Below are positions 18,387 through 25,515 of a DNA stretch of 64,000 nt, in pieces. Each line of letters starts with the position of its first letter. The first letter of the stretch is position 1. The notes below the pieces were generated by a model that was not told the origin of the DNA, did no database searches, and saw nothing but the letters and a program-made list of their open reading frames with translations. Position numbers and translations under genes: made by a program. The DNA lies in NCBI RefSeq assembly GCF_021462265.1, contig NZ_JAJONF010000005.1, positions 62,001 through 126,000 of the forward strand, in the 5' to 3' direction. The DNA is from Streptomyces shenzhenensis. GTDB lineage: Bacteria > Actinomycetota > Actinomycetes > Streptomycetales > Streptomycetaceae.

Positions 18387-19510
18387 GGTACCTCGACGAG
18401 TTCAACGACCCCGAGCTGGCGCGCCGGCTGCTGGACGAGATCCGGGCCACCACCACCCGCCCCTGGGCCCTGATGGAGGTGTGCGGCGGCCAGACCCACT
18501 CGATCATCCGGCACGGCATCGACCAGCTCCTGCCGGACGAGGTGGAGTTGATCCACGGGCCGGGCTGCCCGGTCTGTGTCACCCCGCTGGAGTGCATCGA
18601 CAAGGCACTGGAGATCGCCGCCCGCCCCGACGTGATCTTCTGCTCATTCGGCGACATGCTCCGGGTCCCCGGCACCGACCGGGACCTGTTCCGGGTCAGG
18701 GGCGAGGGCGGCGACGTCCGCGTGGTCTACTCCCCGCTCGACGCGCTCCAGCTGGCCCGGCGCCACCCGGACAAGCAGGTGGTGTTCTTCGCCATCGGCT
18801 TCGAGACCACCGCACCCGCCAACGCCATGGCCGTCCACCAGGCCAGGCGCCTCGGCCTGGCCAACTTCACCCTGCTGGTCTCCCACGTCCGGGTCCCCCC
18901 GGCCATCGAGGCCATCATGACCGCCCCCGCCTGCCGGGTGCAGGGCTTCCTGGCCGCCGGGCACGTGTGCAGCGTCATGGGCATGGCCGAGTACCCCGAA
19001 CTCGCCGAACGGCACGGGGTCCCCGTCGTCGTCACCGGCTTCGAACCGCTCGACATCCTGGAGGGCATCCGCCGCACGGTGGGCCAGCTGGAGCGCGGCG
19101 AGCACCGGGTGGAGAACGCCTACGCCCGAGCCGTGCGCCCCGACGGCAACCCGGCCGCCATCCGCATGATCGAGGAGGTCTTCGAGGTCACCGACCGCTC
19201 CTGGCGCGGCATCGGCCGCATCCCCGGCAGCGGCTGGCGGCTGAACGAGGCCTACCGCGACTTCGACGCCGAACACCGCTTCGACGTCACCGGTATCCGC
19301 ACCGAGGAACCCGCCGAGTGCCGCGCCGGCGAGGTCCTGCAAGGGCTCATCAAACCCACCGACTGCGCGGCCTTCGGCACCACCTGCACCCCGCGCACCC
19401 CGCTCGGCGCCACCATGGTCTCCAGCGAGGGCGCCTGCGCCGCGTACCACCTCTACCGCCGGATGTCCGAACCGGCGCGCCCGCGCGAGGAGATGAACCC
19501 CGTTGGCTGA
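18383..19510 (+). CDS. hypD: HypD, iron-sulfur scaffold for Fe(CN)2CO assembly
   Basis: Iron-sulfur protein of 375 aa in which the Fe(CN)2CO unit is built with HypC and HypE. Conserved blocks are visible: [42 protein letters not shown] and the C-terminal cysteine set in the segment running from [16 protein letters not shown] to the GACAAYH that binds the [4Fe-4S] cluster. GTG at 18383 overlaps the hypC stop. The last eight bases overlap the start of hypE. Confidence 0.96.
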   Translation: MRYLDEFNDPELARRLLDEIRATTTRPWALMEVCGGQTHSIIRHGIDQLLPDEVELIHGPGCPVCVTPLECIDKALEIAARPDVIFCSFGDMLRVPGTDRDLFRVRGEGGDVRVVYSPLDALQLARRHPDKQVVFFAIGFETTAPANAMAVHQARRLGLANFTLLVSHVRVPPAIEAIMTAPACRVQGFLAAGHVCSVMGMAEYPELAERHGVPVVVTGFEPLDILEGIRRTVGQLERGEHRVENAYARAVRPDGNPAAIRMIEEVFEVTDRSWRGIGRIPGSGWRLNEAYRDFDAEHRFDVTGIRTEEPAECRAGEVLQGLIKPTDCAAFGTTCTPRTPLGATMVSSEGACAAYHLYRRMSEPARPREEMNPVG

Positions 19511-20567
19511 GCAGACCGTCGTCGACCCCGCGAACTGGAGCTGCCCGGCGCCGATCCGCGACCAGCCGGTCGTGGTGATGGGCCACGGCGGAGGCGGCGC
19601 CCTCTCCGCCGAACTGATCGAGCAGATCTTCGCCCCCGCCTACGGCAACGCACTCCTCGCGGGACTGACCGACTCCGCCGTCCTCCACCTCGGCGGCGCC
19701 CGTCTGGCCCTCTCCACCGACTCCTACGTGGTACGGCCGCTGTTCTTCCCCGGCGGCTGCCTCGGCGACCTCGCCGTCAACGGCACGGTCAACGACCTGG
19801 CGATGAGCGGTGCCCGGCCCGCCTACCTCTCCGCCGCCTTCGTCCTGGAGGAGGGCGTCGAGCTGACCGTGGTCGAACGCGTCGCGCGGGCCATGGGCGC
19901 GGCGGCCGAGACGGCCGGTGTCACGATCGCCACCGGCGACACCAAGGTGGTCGAGGCCGGGCACGGCGACGGGGTGTACGTCACCACGGCCGGCGTAGGC
20001 CTGGTCCCCGAACGCGTCGACATCCGGCCGCAGCGGGCCCGGCCCGGCGACGCGGTCATCGTCAGCGGGCCGATCGGGCTGCACGGCGTCGCCGTGCTGA
20101 GCGTGCGCGAGGGGCTGGAGTTCGGCGTCGAGATCGCCAGCGACACCGCGCCGCTGGCCGACCTGGTGGCCACCATGCTGGACGTCACCCCCGACATCCA
20201 CGTCCTGCGCGACCCGACCCGCGGCGGTCTGGCCGCGTCGCTGAACGAGATCGCCCGCGCCTCGGGAACAGGGGTACGACTGGCCGAGCGCGCGATTCCG
20301 GTCCCGGACGCGGTCGCGGCCGCCTGCGGTTTCCTCGGCCTCGACCCGCTGTACGTCGCCAACGAGGGACGGCTCGTCGCCTTCGTGCCGCCGGCGGAGG
20401 CCGAGGCCGTGCTCGCGGCGATGCGCGCCCATCCGCAGGGGGCGGGCGCGGCGGTCGTCGGCGAGTGCGTGACCGAGCACCCCGGCATGGTGGTCGTGGC
20501 GACCGGCCTCGGCGGCACCCGGGTCGTCGATCTTCCGCTGGGGGAGCAGCTGCCCCGGATCTGCTGA
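19503..20567 (+). CDS. hypE: HypE, thiocarbamate dehydratase for CN ligand synthesis
   Basis: Member of the PurM/ThiL-like family that dehydrates a carbamoylated C-terminal cysteine to thiocyanate and passes cyanide to HypD-bound iron. The 354-aa chain begins with the [17 protein letters not shown] nucleotide-binding region, has [14 protein letters not shown] and [15 protein letters not shown], and ends exactly with PRIC, the required terminal Cys. The start is TTG at 19503 inside hypD, with GAGGAG upstream at about 19487; no in-frame ATG fits. It is the last gene of the plus-strand maturation operon and is followed by a hairpin terminator. Confidence 0.96.
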   Translation: MAEQTVVDPANWSCPAPIRDQPVVVMGHGGGGALSAELIEQIFAPAYGNALLAGLTDSAVLHLGGARLALSTDSYVVRPLFFPGGCLGDLAVNGTVNDLAMSGARPAYLSAAFVLEEGVELTVVERVARAMGAAAETAGVTIATGDTKVVEAGHGDGVYVTTAGVGLVPERVDIRPQRARPGDAVIVSGPIGLHGVAVLSVREGLEFGVEIASDTAPLADLVATMLDVTPDIHVLRDPTRGGLAASLNEIARASGTGVRLAERAIPVPDAVAAACGFLGLDPLYVANEGRLVAFVPPAEAEAVLAAMRAHPQGAGAAVVGECVTEHPGMVVVATGLGGTRVVDLPLGEQLPRIC

Positions 20568-20584
20568 CGACAGCGCGGTGACGT

Positions 20585-20617
20585 GGCCGGTGCCCAGGAC
20601 GATCCGGGGCACCGGCC
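20585..20617. terminator. Hairpin between convergent hypE and hypA
   Basis: GGCCGGTGCCC (20585-20595) pairs perfectly with GGGCACCGGCC (20607-20617) around an 11-base loop. It lies between the two convergent operons of the hydrogenase locus and can serve both strands. Confidence 0.75.
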
Positions 20618-20620
20618 GCG

Positions 20621-20959
20621 TCATTCGACCGCCGTGATCTCCAGTTCCCGGCCGCTGCGCAGTTCGGTGGCGGGCCGGTCGCAGCGCGGGCACCAGAAGA
20701 ACGGCGGCATGCCCACCGCGAACTCCTCGGCGCACGGCCCGCACCAGGCCCGCGCGGTCACCTGCTCGACCACCAGCCGGGCGCCCGCGAGGGCGGTGCC
20801 GTCGCGGGCCACCTCGAAGGCGAAGTCCAGGGCGCCGGGGACGACCCCGGACAGTTCGCCGACCCGGACGGTCACGGCGAGGACGCGGTCCGCGCCGTCC
20901 GCCCGGGCCCACTCGCCGGCCTGCTCCACGATCGCGGTCGCGATCGACAGTTCGTGCAC
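20621..20959 (-). CDS. hypA: HypA, nickel metallochaperone
   Basis: Delivers nickel together with HypB. The 112-aa chain starts MHELSIATAIVE, with His2 as nickel ligand, and has the zinc site C73/C76 (CGPC) and C90/C93 (CPRC). It is the last gene of the minus-strand structural operon, eight bases after a small membrane-protein gene, and so is separated from its partner hypB, which lies in the convergent operon. Confidence 0.95.
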   Translation of the reverse strand: MHELSIATAIVEQAGEWARADGADRVLAVTVRVGELSGVVPGALDFAFEVARDGTALAGARLVVEQVTARAWCGPCAEEFAVGMPPFFWCPRCDRPATELRSGRELEITAVE

Positions 20960-20966
20960 GGCCGGC

Positions 20967-21143
20967 TCACGGATACCGGTGACCGGCGCGCAGCCCGCCG
21001 GAGATCCGCCAGATCTTCATCTCGCGCAGCACGCTGGGGATCTCGGCGACGAACAGCGCCAGGAGCAGGGCGCCCACCACGGCGGCCTCGGCGGCCAGGA
21101 CGCGCTGGACCGCCGTACCCGTTCTCTTGTGTTCGATCTTCAT
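20967..21143 (-). CDS. Small single-span membrane protein of the hydrogenase operon
   Basis: Encodes 58 aa from ATG at 21143 (a GTG at 21152 would add three residues). The N-terminus is basic (MKIEHKRTG), then comes one clear transmembrane helix (about 20-40, EAAVVGALLLALFVAEIP) and a basic tail with IWRISGGLRAG. It is squeezed between the 68-aa gene and hypA with gaps of 8-22 bp, which supports a real gene although its ribosome site is weak. It resembles the small proteins annotated DUF6893 that I remember from actinobacterial hydrogenase loci; this is from memory. It could anchor the soluble hydrogenase near the membrane. Confidence 0.65.
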   Translation of the reverse strand: MKIEHKRTGTAVQRVLAAEAAVVGALLLALFVAEIPSVLREMKIWRISGGLRAGHRYP

Positions 21144-21165
21144 AGCGGGCACTTTCTGTTCGGTG

Positions 21166-21372
21166 TCATCCGGGCGGGATGTTCGGCATGACGTCCAGCA
21201 GCACGTCGTGCCGCTTCCAGTGGATGTTGGTCGAGCGCCGCGCGTCGGCGGTGCCGTCCGGGTGGTGTCCTGTCTGCTTCCGGTACGGACCCTCGTTGCC
21301 CTGGTGCATGCCGGGCACGTGGGACGGCGTGTCGGGCCTCGCCTGGGCGCGGCCGACTCTGATGCTGCCCAT
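21166..21372 (-). CDS. 68-aa protein of unknown function in the hydrogenase operon
   Basis: No family is recognised. The ATG at 21372 has a very good ribosome site (AAGGAG, seven bases upstream), which supports translation. The 68-aa product is hydrophilic, rich in His, Arg and Gly, with no cysteine and no membrane segment; the C-terminal half (STNIHWKRHDVLLDVMPNIP) looks most structured. Six histidines in so short a chain could suit metal handling, but that is speculation. It lies 54 bp after the Cys-pair gene and 22 bp before the small membrane-protein gene. Confidence 0.6.
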   Translation of the reverse strand: MGSIRVGRAQARPDTPSHVPGMHQGNEGPYRKQTGHHPDGTADARRSTNIHWKRHDVLLDVMPNIPPG

Positions 21373-21426
21373 GGGGTCTCTCCTTCCTGGGCTTTCGTGT
21401 GTTGCCGTTCCTCGAGGCCGCTCGGC

Positions 21427-22035
21427 TCAGGGCCGCTCGGTGAGCTCCTCGAAGAAACGTTCCGTGGCCGGCCACATCCGGCCGCCGCCGGACAGGCCGC
21501 GCCACTCCCGGCGGACGACGGCGAGCATGCGGAAGCAGTCGTCGACCGGGACGATCCAGTGGTGGTCGAGGCCGTGCACCGTGTTGACCAGCAGCGCCTC
21601 GACGTCGGCGGTCATGGTGGCGAGGGGCGGGCAGCCCGCGACCGCCCGCTGCCAGGCCGCCGCCGACACCTCCCAGCGCATGGCGCCGGCCGGGCTCGGT
21701 CCCTCGGCGGTGACCGAGCCGTCGGCGCGCGGCACGAAGAAGACCAGCCCGACCGGGACGCCGAGGGCCGCGGTGTCGACCTTCGGGAGGCGGACCCGGC
21801 GGGTGGGAATGAGCCGGAACTGGCCGTCTTCGGCGCCGGCGCCCTGCCGGGTGTCGGCGAACAGCACCGAGCAGGCCCGGCAGACGCAGCGGATCTCGGC
21901 CCGCCCGGTGTCGTACAGGTGCGCATGGTCCTCGGAGACCGGGGCGGCGCACAGGTCGCACACCTCCGCCCCGGCCGCCGGCTGCCGGTCGGCCGCGGAA
22001 CGGATGAGGCGGGCCAGGGCTCCGTCGGCCGTCAC
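21427..22035 (-). CDS. Hydrogenase-associated protein with Cys pairs (DUF5947-like)
   Basis: Unknown function, 202 aa. Near the N-terminus are two cysteine pairs, C26-x2-C29 (VCDLCAAP) and C52-x2-C55 plus C50 (CVCRAC), spaced like a rubredoxin or zinc-ribbon site. The rest is a mixed alpha/beta domain with GLVFFVPRADGSV and several conserved-looking aromatic residues. It starts with GTG overlapping the NifU-like gene's stop. From memory, proteins of this kind (annotated DUF5947) occur next to group 1h hydrogenases in Actinobacteria. If it binds iron, it could move electrons from the hydrogenase; zinc and a structural role are equally possible. Confidence 0.75.
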   Translation of the reverse strand: MTADGALARLIRSAADRQPAAGAEVCDLCAAPVSEDHAHLYDTGRAEIRCVCRACSVLFADTRQGAGAEDGQFRLIPTRRVRLPKVDTAALGVPVGLVFFVPRADGSVTAEGPSPAGAMRWEVSAAAWQRAVAGCPPLATMTADVEALLVNTVHGLDHHWIVPVDDCFRMLAVVRREWRGLSGGGRMWPATERFFEELTERP

Positions 22036-22577
22036 CGGGCCTCCTGTGGCCGGCGCAGGGAGTCCAGGGGGACGAAGGCGGGCGCCGGGGCCTCGGGCAC
22101 CGGCTGCACGTCGGCCAATTCGGGAGCCGCCGCGAGCACCGCCTCCCGGACGGCGTCGGTCATCTCCTTGGTACCTCCGCCGCACCCGGAGCCGCAACCG
22201 CCGCCCGTGGCCAGCCGCACCCGGCCCACCTCGTCCTCCACACCGGCCCACTCGACGTCACCGCCGCGTTCCCGCACGGCGGGGCGCAGCCGCTCGACCG
22301 CGCGGGCGGCCCGGCGCTCGGGCGGGTCGGGATGGATGTCGTGCAGGACCATCAGATGGTCGAGGAGTTCGTCGTCGGCGAGGTGCCGGACGGTCTGCGG
22401 GCCCGCGTGGTCGAGGACCCGGGCGAGCGCCTCGCCGTAGACCTCGGTCAGCAGCCGTACCGCTTCGACGGCCGAGCCGCCGGCCGGACCGGGCGCGGAC
22501 TCCAGGCTCTCCAGCAGCGCGTCGAGCCGGGCCAGCCGGGCCTCGACCGCCGGGCCGTCGAGCCGTCCGTCAGTCAT
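22032..22577 (-). CDS. NifU-like protein of the hydrogenase operon
   Basis: Protein of 181 aa whose C-terminal third resembles the NifU/Nfu iron-sulfur scaffold domain (VGRVRLATGGGCGSGCGGG followed by a helix TDAVREAVLAAAPELADV). The two cysteines are C128 and C132, spaced by three residues instead of the usual CxxC of Nfu proteins. The N-terminal half is a helical domain with many Asp and His residues (LDHLMVLHDIHPDPP). It overlaps the large-subunit gene by eight bases and the next gene by four, so it is made in step with the enzyme. Likely roles are [Fe-S] cluster delivery to the small subunit or electron transfer. Confidence 0.8.
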   Translation of the reverse strand: MTDGRLDGPAVEARLARLDALLESLESAPGPAGGSAVEAVRLLTEVYGEALARVLDHAGPQTVRHLADDELLDHLMVLHDIHPDPPERRAARAVERLRPAVRERGGDVEWAGVEDEVGRVRLATGGGCGSGCGGGTKEMTDAVREAVLAAAPELADVQPVPEAPAPAFVPLDSLRRPQEAR

Positions 22578-24360
22578 GGTTCGCCCCGTACACCGGCGAG
22601 TGCGTGACGCTGAGGGTCTTGCCCTTGCCCGTGTACATGTGGACACCGCACGGCAGGCAGGGGTCGAAGCTGCGGACCGTGCGCATGATGTCGACGCCCT
22701 TGAAGTCGTCCGGGCCGTTCTCCTCGAAGACCGGCTGGCCCATGACGGCGTCCTCGTACGGGCCCGGGGTGCCGAACTTGTCGCGGGGGCTGGCGTTCCA
22801 CGGGGTCGGCGGGTACGGATGGTAGTTGGCGATCTTCTTGTCCTTGATCACCAGGTGGTGCGAGAGCACCCCGCGCACCGCCTCGTGGAAACCGCAGCCG
22901 ATGGCCTCGTCCGGCACCTCGAAGTCCTCGAACACCTTGGTGTCGCCGGACCGGACAAGACCCATCGCCTCGTCCAGGAACTGCAGGGCCATGGCGGCCG
23001 CGTAGGCGATGAAGTACGGCCGGGCGCGGTCGCGTTCGAGGGTGTTGGACCACTTCGGGATCTTCCACTCCAGCGTGGTCTCCGGCAGGGTCTCCCCCTT
23101 GGGAAGGGAGATCCGCACGCTGGTGCCGGTCGCCTTGATGTACGGCGTGTCTACGATGCCGCTGAGCGCGGTCGACCAGAGCCGGGCCAGCGGGCCGCCG
23201 CCGGTGTCCAGGGCCAGGTGGTCGCCGGTGCGCTGGTCGAACCAGCGCGGGCTCATCACCCAGCTGTAGTTGCCCTCGAAGTCCCGCTTCTGCGGCACCG
23301 GGAGGGTGGTCTGGTTCCACGGATGGCGCATGTCGACGGGGTTGCCGAGCGGGTCGTGGGTGACGAACGGGTCCTCGTTGACCCAGTCCTCGTAGAACGA
23401 GGAGCCCAGCATGATCCGCAGGCCCAGGTTGATGTCGACCAGGTTGTTGGTGACCAGTTCGCCGTCGACCACGATGCCCGGGGTGACGTACATCGCCTTC
23501 CCCCAGCGGTCCATGTTCTCGTACCGGTAGTCGACGACCTTCGGGTCCTGCCACGCGCCCCAGCAGCCCAGGAGGACACGGCGCCTGCCCACCTCCTCGT
23601 AGCCGGGCAGCGCCTCGTAGAAGAAGTCGAAGACGTCGTCGTTCATGGCGACGGCCTTCTTCACGAAGTCGATGACGCGCATCAGCCGGCTGAGGTAGTC
23701 GGTGAACGCGGTCGGCTGCGGCATGGTGCCGACACCGCCCGGATAGAGCGTGGAGGGGTGCACATGGCGGCCCTCCATCAGGCAGAACATCTCGCGGGTG
23801 GTCCGGGAGACCTTCAGGGCCTCCTTGTAGACCTCGCCCTCGAAGGGGTTGAAGGCCTTCATGATGTCCGCGATGGTCCGGTAGCCGTGGATGTCACCGC
23901 GCGGTGCGCCGGTCTTCTGCGCGCGGGCCAGCACGCTCGGGTTGGTGGCCTTGACCATCTGCTCGCAGAAGTCCACGAAGACCAGGTTGTCCTGGAAGAT
24001 CGTGTGGTCGAACATGTACTCGGCCGCTTCGCCGAGGTTGACGATGTGCTCGGCGAGCGGCGGCGGCTTCACTCCGTACGCCATCTGCTGGGCGTAGTCG
24101 GAGCAGGTGGTGTGGTTGTCACCGCAGATGCCGCAGATGCGGGAGGTGATGAAGCCCGCGTCGCGCGGGTCCTTCCCCTTCATGAAGACGGAGTAGCCGC
24201 GGAAGAGGGAGGAGGTGCTGTGACACTCCACCACCTCCCGGTTGGCGAAGTCGATCTTCGTGTAGATGCCCAGGTTTCCGATGATCCGGGTGATCGGATC
24301 CCAGGACATGTCCACGATCTGCTCGGGTTTGCGCCCTTTGTGCCGGGCCTCTGTTGTCAT
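22570..24360 (-). CDS. hhyL: HhyL, [NiFe]-hydrogenase large subunit (group 1h)
   Basis: Catalytic subunit of 596 aa carrying the NiFe centre. Its four ligand cysteines are C76 and C79 in SRICGICGDNHTTC and C568 and C571 in DPCLPCGVH. The extended L1 motif RICGICGDNH is what I know from group 1h (formerly group 5) high-affinity hydrogenases of Actinobacteria, which use H2 at atmospheric levels. After H574 there is a 22-residue tail that the endopeptidase encoded at 14166-14747 should remove. The ATG at 24360 follows an AAAGG site. The NifU-like gene overlaps its end. Together with HhyS it would feed electrons from H2 into respiration during starvation. Confidence 0.96.
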   Translation of the reverse strand: MTTEARHKGRKPEQIVDMSWDPITRIIGNLGIYTKIDFANREVVECHSTSSLFRGYSVFMKGKDPRDAGFITSRICGICGDNHTTCSDYAQQMAYGVKPPPLAEHIVNLGEAAEYMFDHTIFQDNLVFVDFCEQMVKATNPSVLARAQKTGAPRGDIHGYRTIADIMKAFNPFEGEVYKEALKVSRTTREMFCLMEGRHVHPSTLYPGGVGTMPQPTAFTDYLSRLMRVIDFVKKAVAMNDDVFDFFYEALPGYEEVGRRRVLLGCWGAWQDPKVVDYRYENMDRWGKAMYVTPGIVVDGELVTNNLVDINLGLRIMLGSSFYEDWVNEDPFVTHDPLGNPVDMRHPWNQTTLPVPQKRDFEGNYSWVMSPRWFDQRTGDHLALDTGGGPLARLWSTALSGIVDTPYIKATGTSVRISLPKGETLPETTLEWKIPKWSNTLERDRARPYFIAYAAAMALQFLDEAMGLVRSGDTKVFEDFEVPDEAIGCGFHEAVRGVLSHHLVIKDKKIANYHPYPPTPWNASPRDKFGTPGPYEDAVMGQPVFEENGPDDFKGVDIMRTVRSFDPCLPCGVHMYTGKGKTLSVTHSPVYGANHD

Positions 24361-24417
24361 CGGCTCGCTGACCTTTGCTGTGGGGGGAGGGACGTGGGGC
24401 GGGAGGGTCTGGGCGCG

Positions 24418-25512
24418 TCAGGGGCGCCAGCGCGGGGCGTAGCCGCTGGTGAGCTTGCGCTTGTTGTGGCGCCACTTCGGCTCGTGGTTGACCAGCTCGT
24501 TGGTGAAGCCGCGCAGCCGGCGGATGACCGCCCCGTACGGCTTGATCACGAGCGAGGACAGGGTGCCGCCGGGCGGCTCGTCCATGAACGGCATGAACGC
24601 GTCCGGAAAGCCCGGCATGGTGCAGCCGATGCAGATACCGCCGACGTTCGGACAGCCGCCGATGCCGGCCATCCAGCCCCGCTTGGGCACGTTGCAGTTC
24701 ACGACCGGGCCCCAGCAGCCGGTCTTGACCAGGCACTTGGGCGAGTTGTAGTCCGTCGCGAAGGTCGCCTGCTCGTAGTAGGCGGCCCGGTCGCAGCCCT
24801 CGTGGACCGTCTTGCCGAACAGCCACTGCGGCCGCAGCATGTGGTCCAGCGGCGGCGGGGGAGCGGTGCCGGCGGCGTGGTAGAGCACCCAGACCAGGGT
24901 CTCCATGAAGTTCTCCGGCTGGACCGGGCAGCCTGGCACGTTCACCACCGGCAGCCCGCCCTGCGACTTGAAGTCCCAGCCCAGATAGTCCGCGAGGCCC
25001 ATGGCGCCGGTCGGGTTGCCGGCCATCGCGTGGATGCCGCCGAAGGTGGCGCAGGTTCCGATGGCCACCACCGCCCAGGCCCTGGGCGCCAGTTCGTCGA
25101 TCCACTCGTTGAGGGTCTGCGGCTGACCGGTCTCCGGGTGGTTGCCGAAGGACGTCCAGTAGCCGTCGCCCTCGATGATGTTCTGGTTCGGGATGGAGCC
25201 CTCGATGACGAGGATGAACGGCTCCAGCTCGCCCCGCGCGGCCGCCCGGTACGGCGCGAGGAAGTCCTCGCCGCCCAGGCTCGGCGAGAGCACCTTGTTG
25301 ACCAGGTTGACCTTCGGGATCCCCGGGATCAGACCCAGGACCACGTCCTCGATGGAGGGCTGGTCGGCCGCGGTCACGGAGACGGTGTCGCCGTCGCAGC
25401 TCATGCCCTCGGAGATCCAGAGGATGGTGATCTCGTCGAATCCCGGGTGCTCGCCGCCGGCGCGGCCGGGTTCGCCGCTGACGGCCGTGGTGCCGTTCTT
25501 GCTGGTGCTCAT
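24418..25512 (-). CDS. hhyS: HhyS, [NiFe]-hydrogenase small subunit (group 1h)
   Basis: Electron-transfer subunit of 364 aa that holds three iron-sulfur clusters. There is no Tat signal and no C-terminal anchor, so the enzyme faces the cytoplasm. In the proximal-cluster motif the second Cys is replaced: ISEGMSC39-D-G-D42, giving the 3Cys-1Asp pattern reported for the group 1h actinobacterial-type enzyme of Ralstonia eutropha. Other cluster cysteines are seen in GTCATFGG, VPGCPVQ, HEGCDRA, PKCLVKTGCWGPVVNC and GGCPNVGGICIGC. It lies 57 bp upstream of hhyL and three bases after the 599-aa gene. Confidence 0.96.
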   Translation of the reverse strand: MSTSKNGTTAVSGEPGRAGGEHPGFDEITILWISEGMSCDGDTVSVTAADQPSIEDVVLGLIPGIPKVNLVNKVLSPSLGGEDFLAPYRAAARGELEPFILVIEGSIPNQNIIEGDGYWTSFGNHPETGQPQTLNEWIDELAPRAWAVVAIGTCATFGGIHAMAGNPTGAMGLADYLGWDFKSQGGLPVVNVPGCPVQPENFMETLVWVLYHAAGTAPPPPLDHMLRPQWLFGKTVHEGCDRAAYYEQATFATDYNSPKCLVKTGCWGPVVNCNVPKRGWMAGIGGCPNVGGICIGCTMPGFPDAFMPFMDEPPGGTLSSLVIKPYGAVIRRLRGFTNELVNHEPKWRHNKRKLTSGYAPRWRP

Positions 25513-25515
25513 GCG

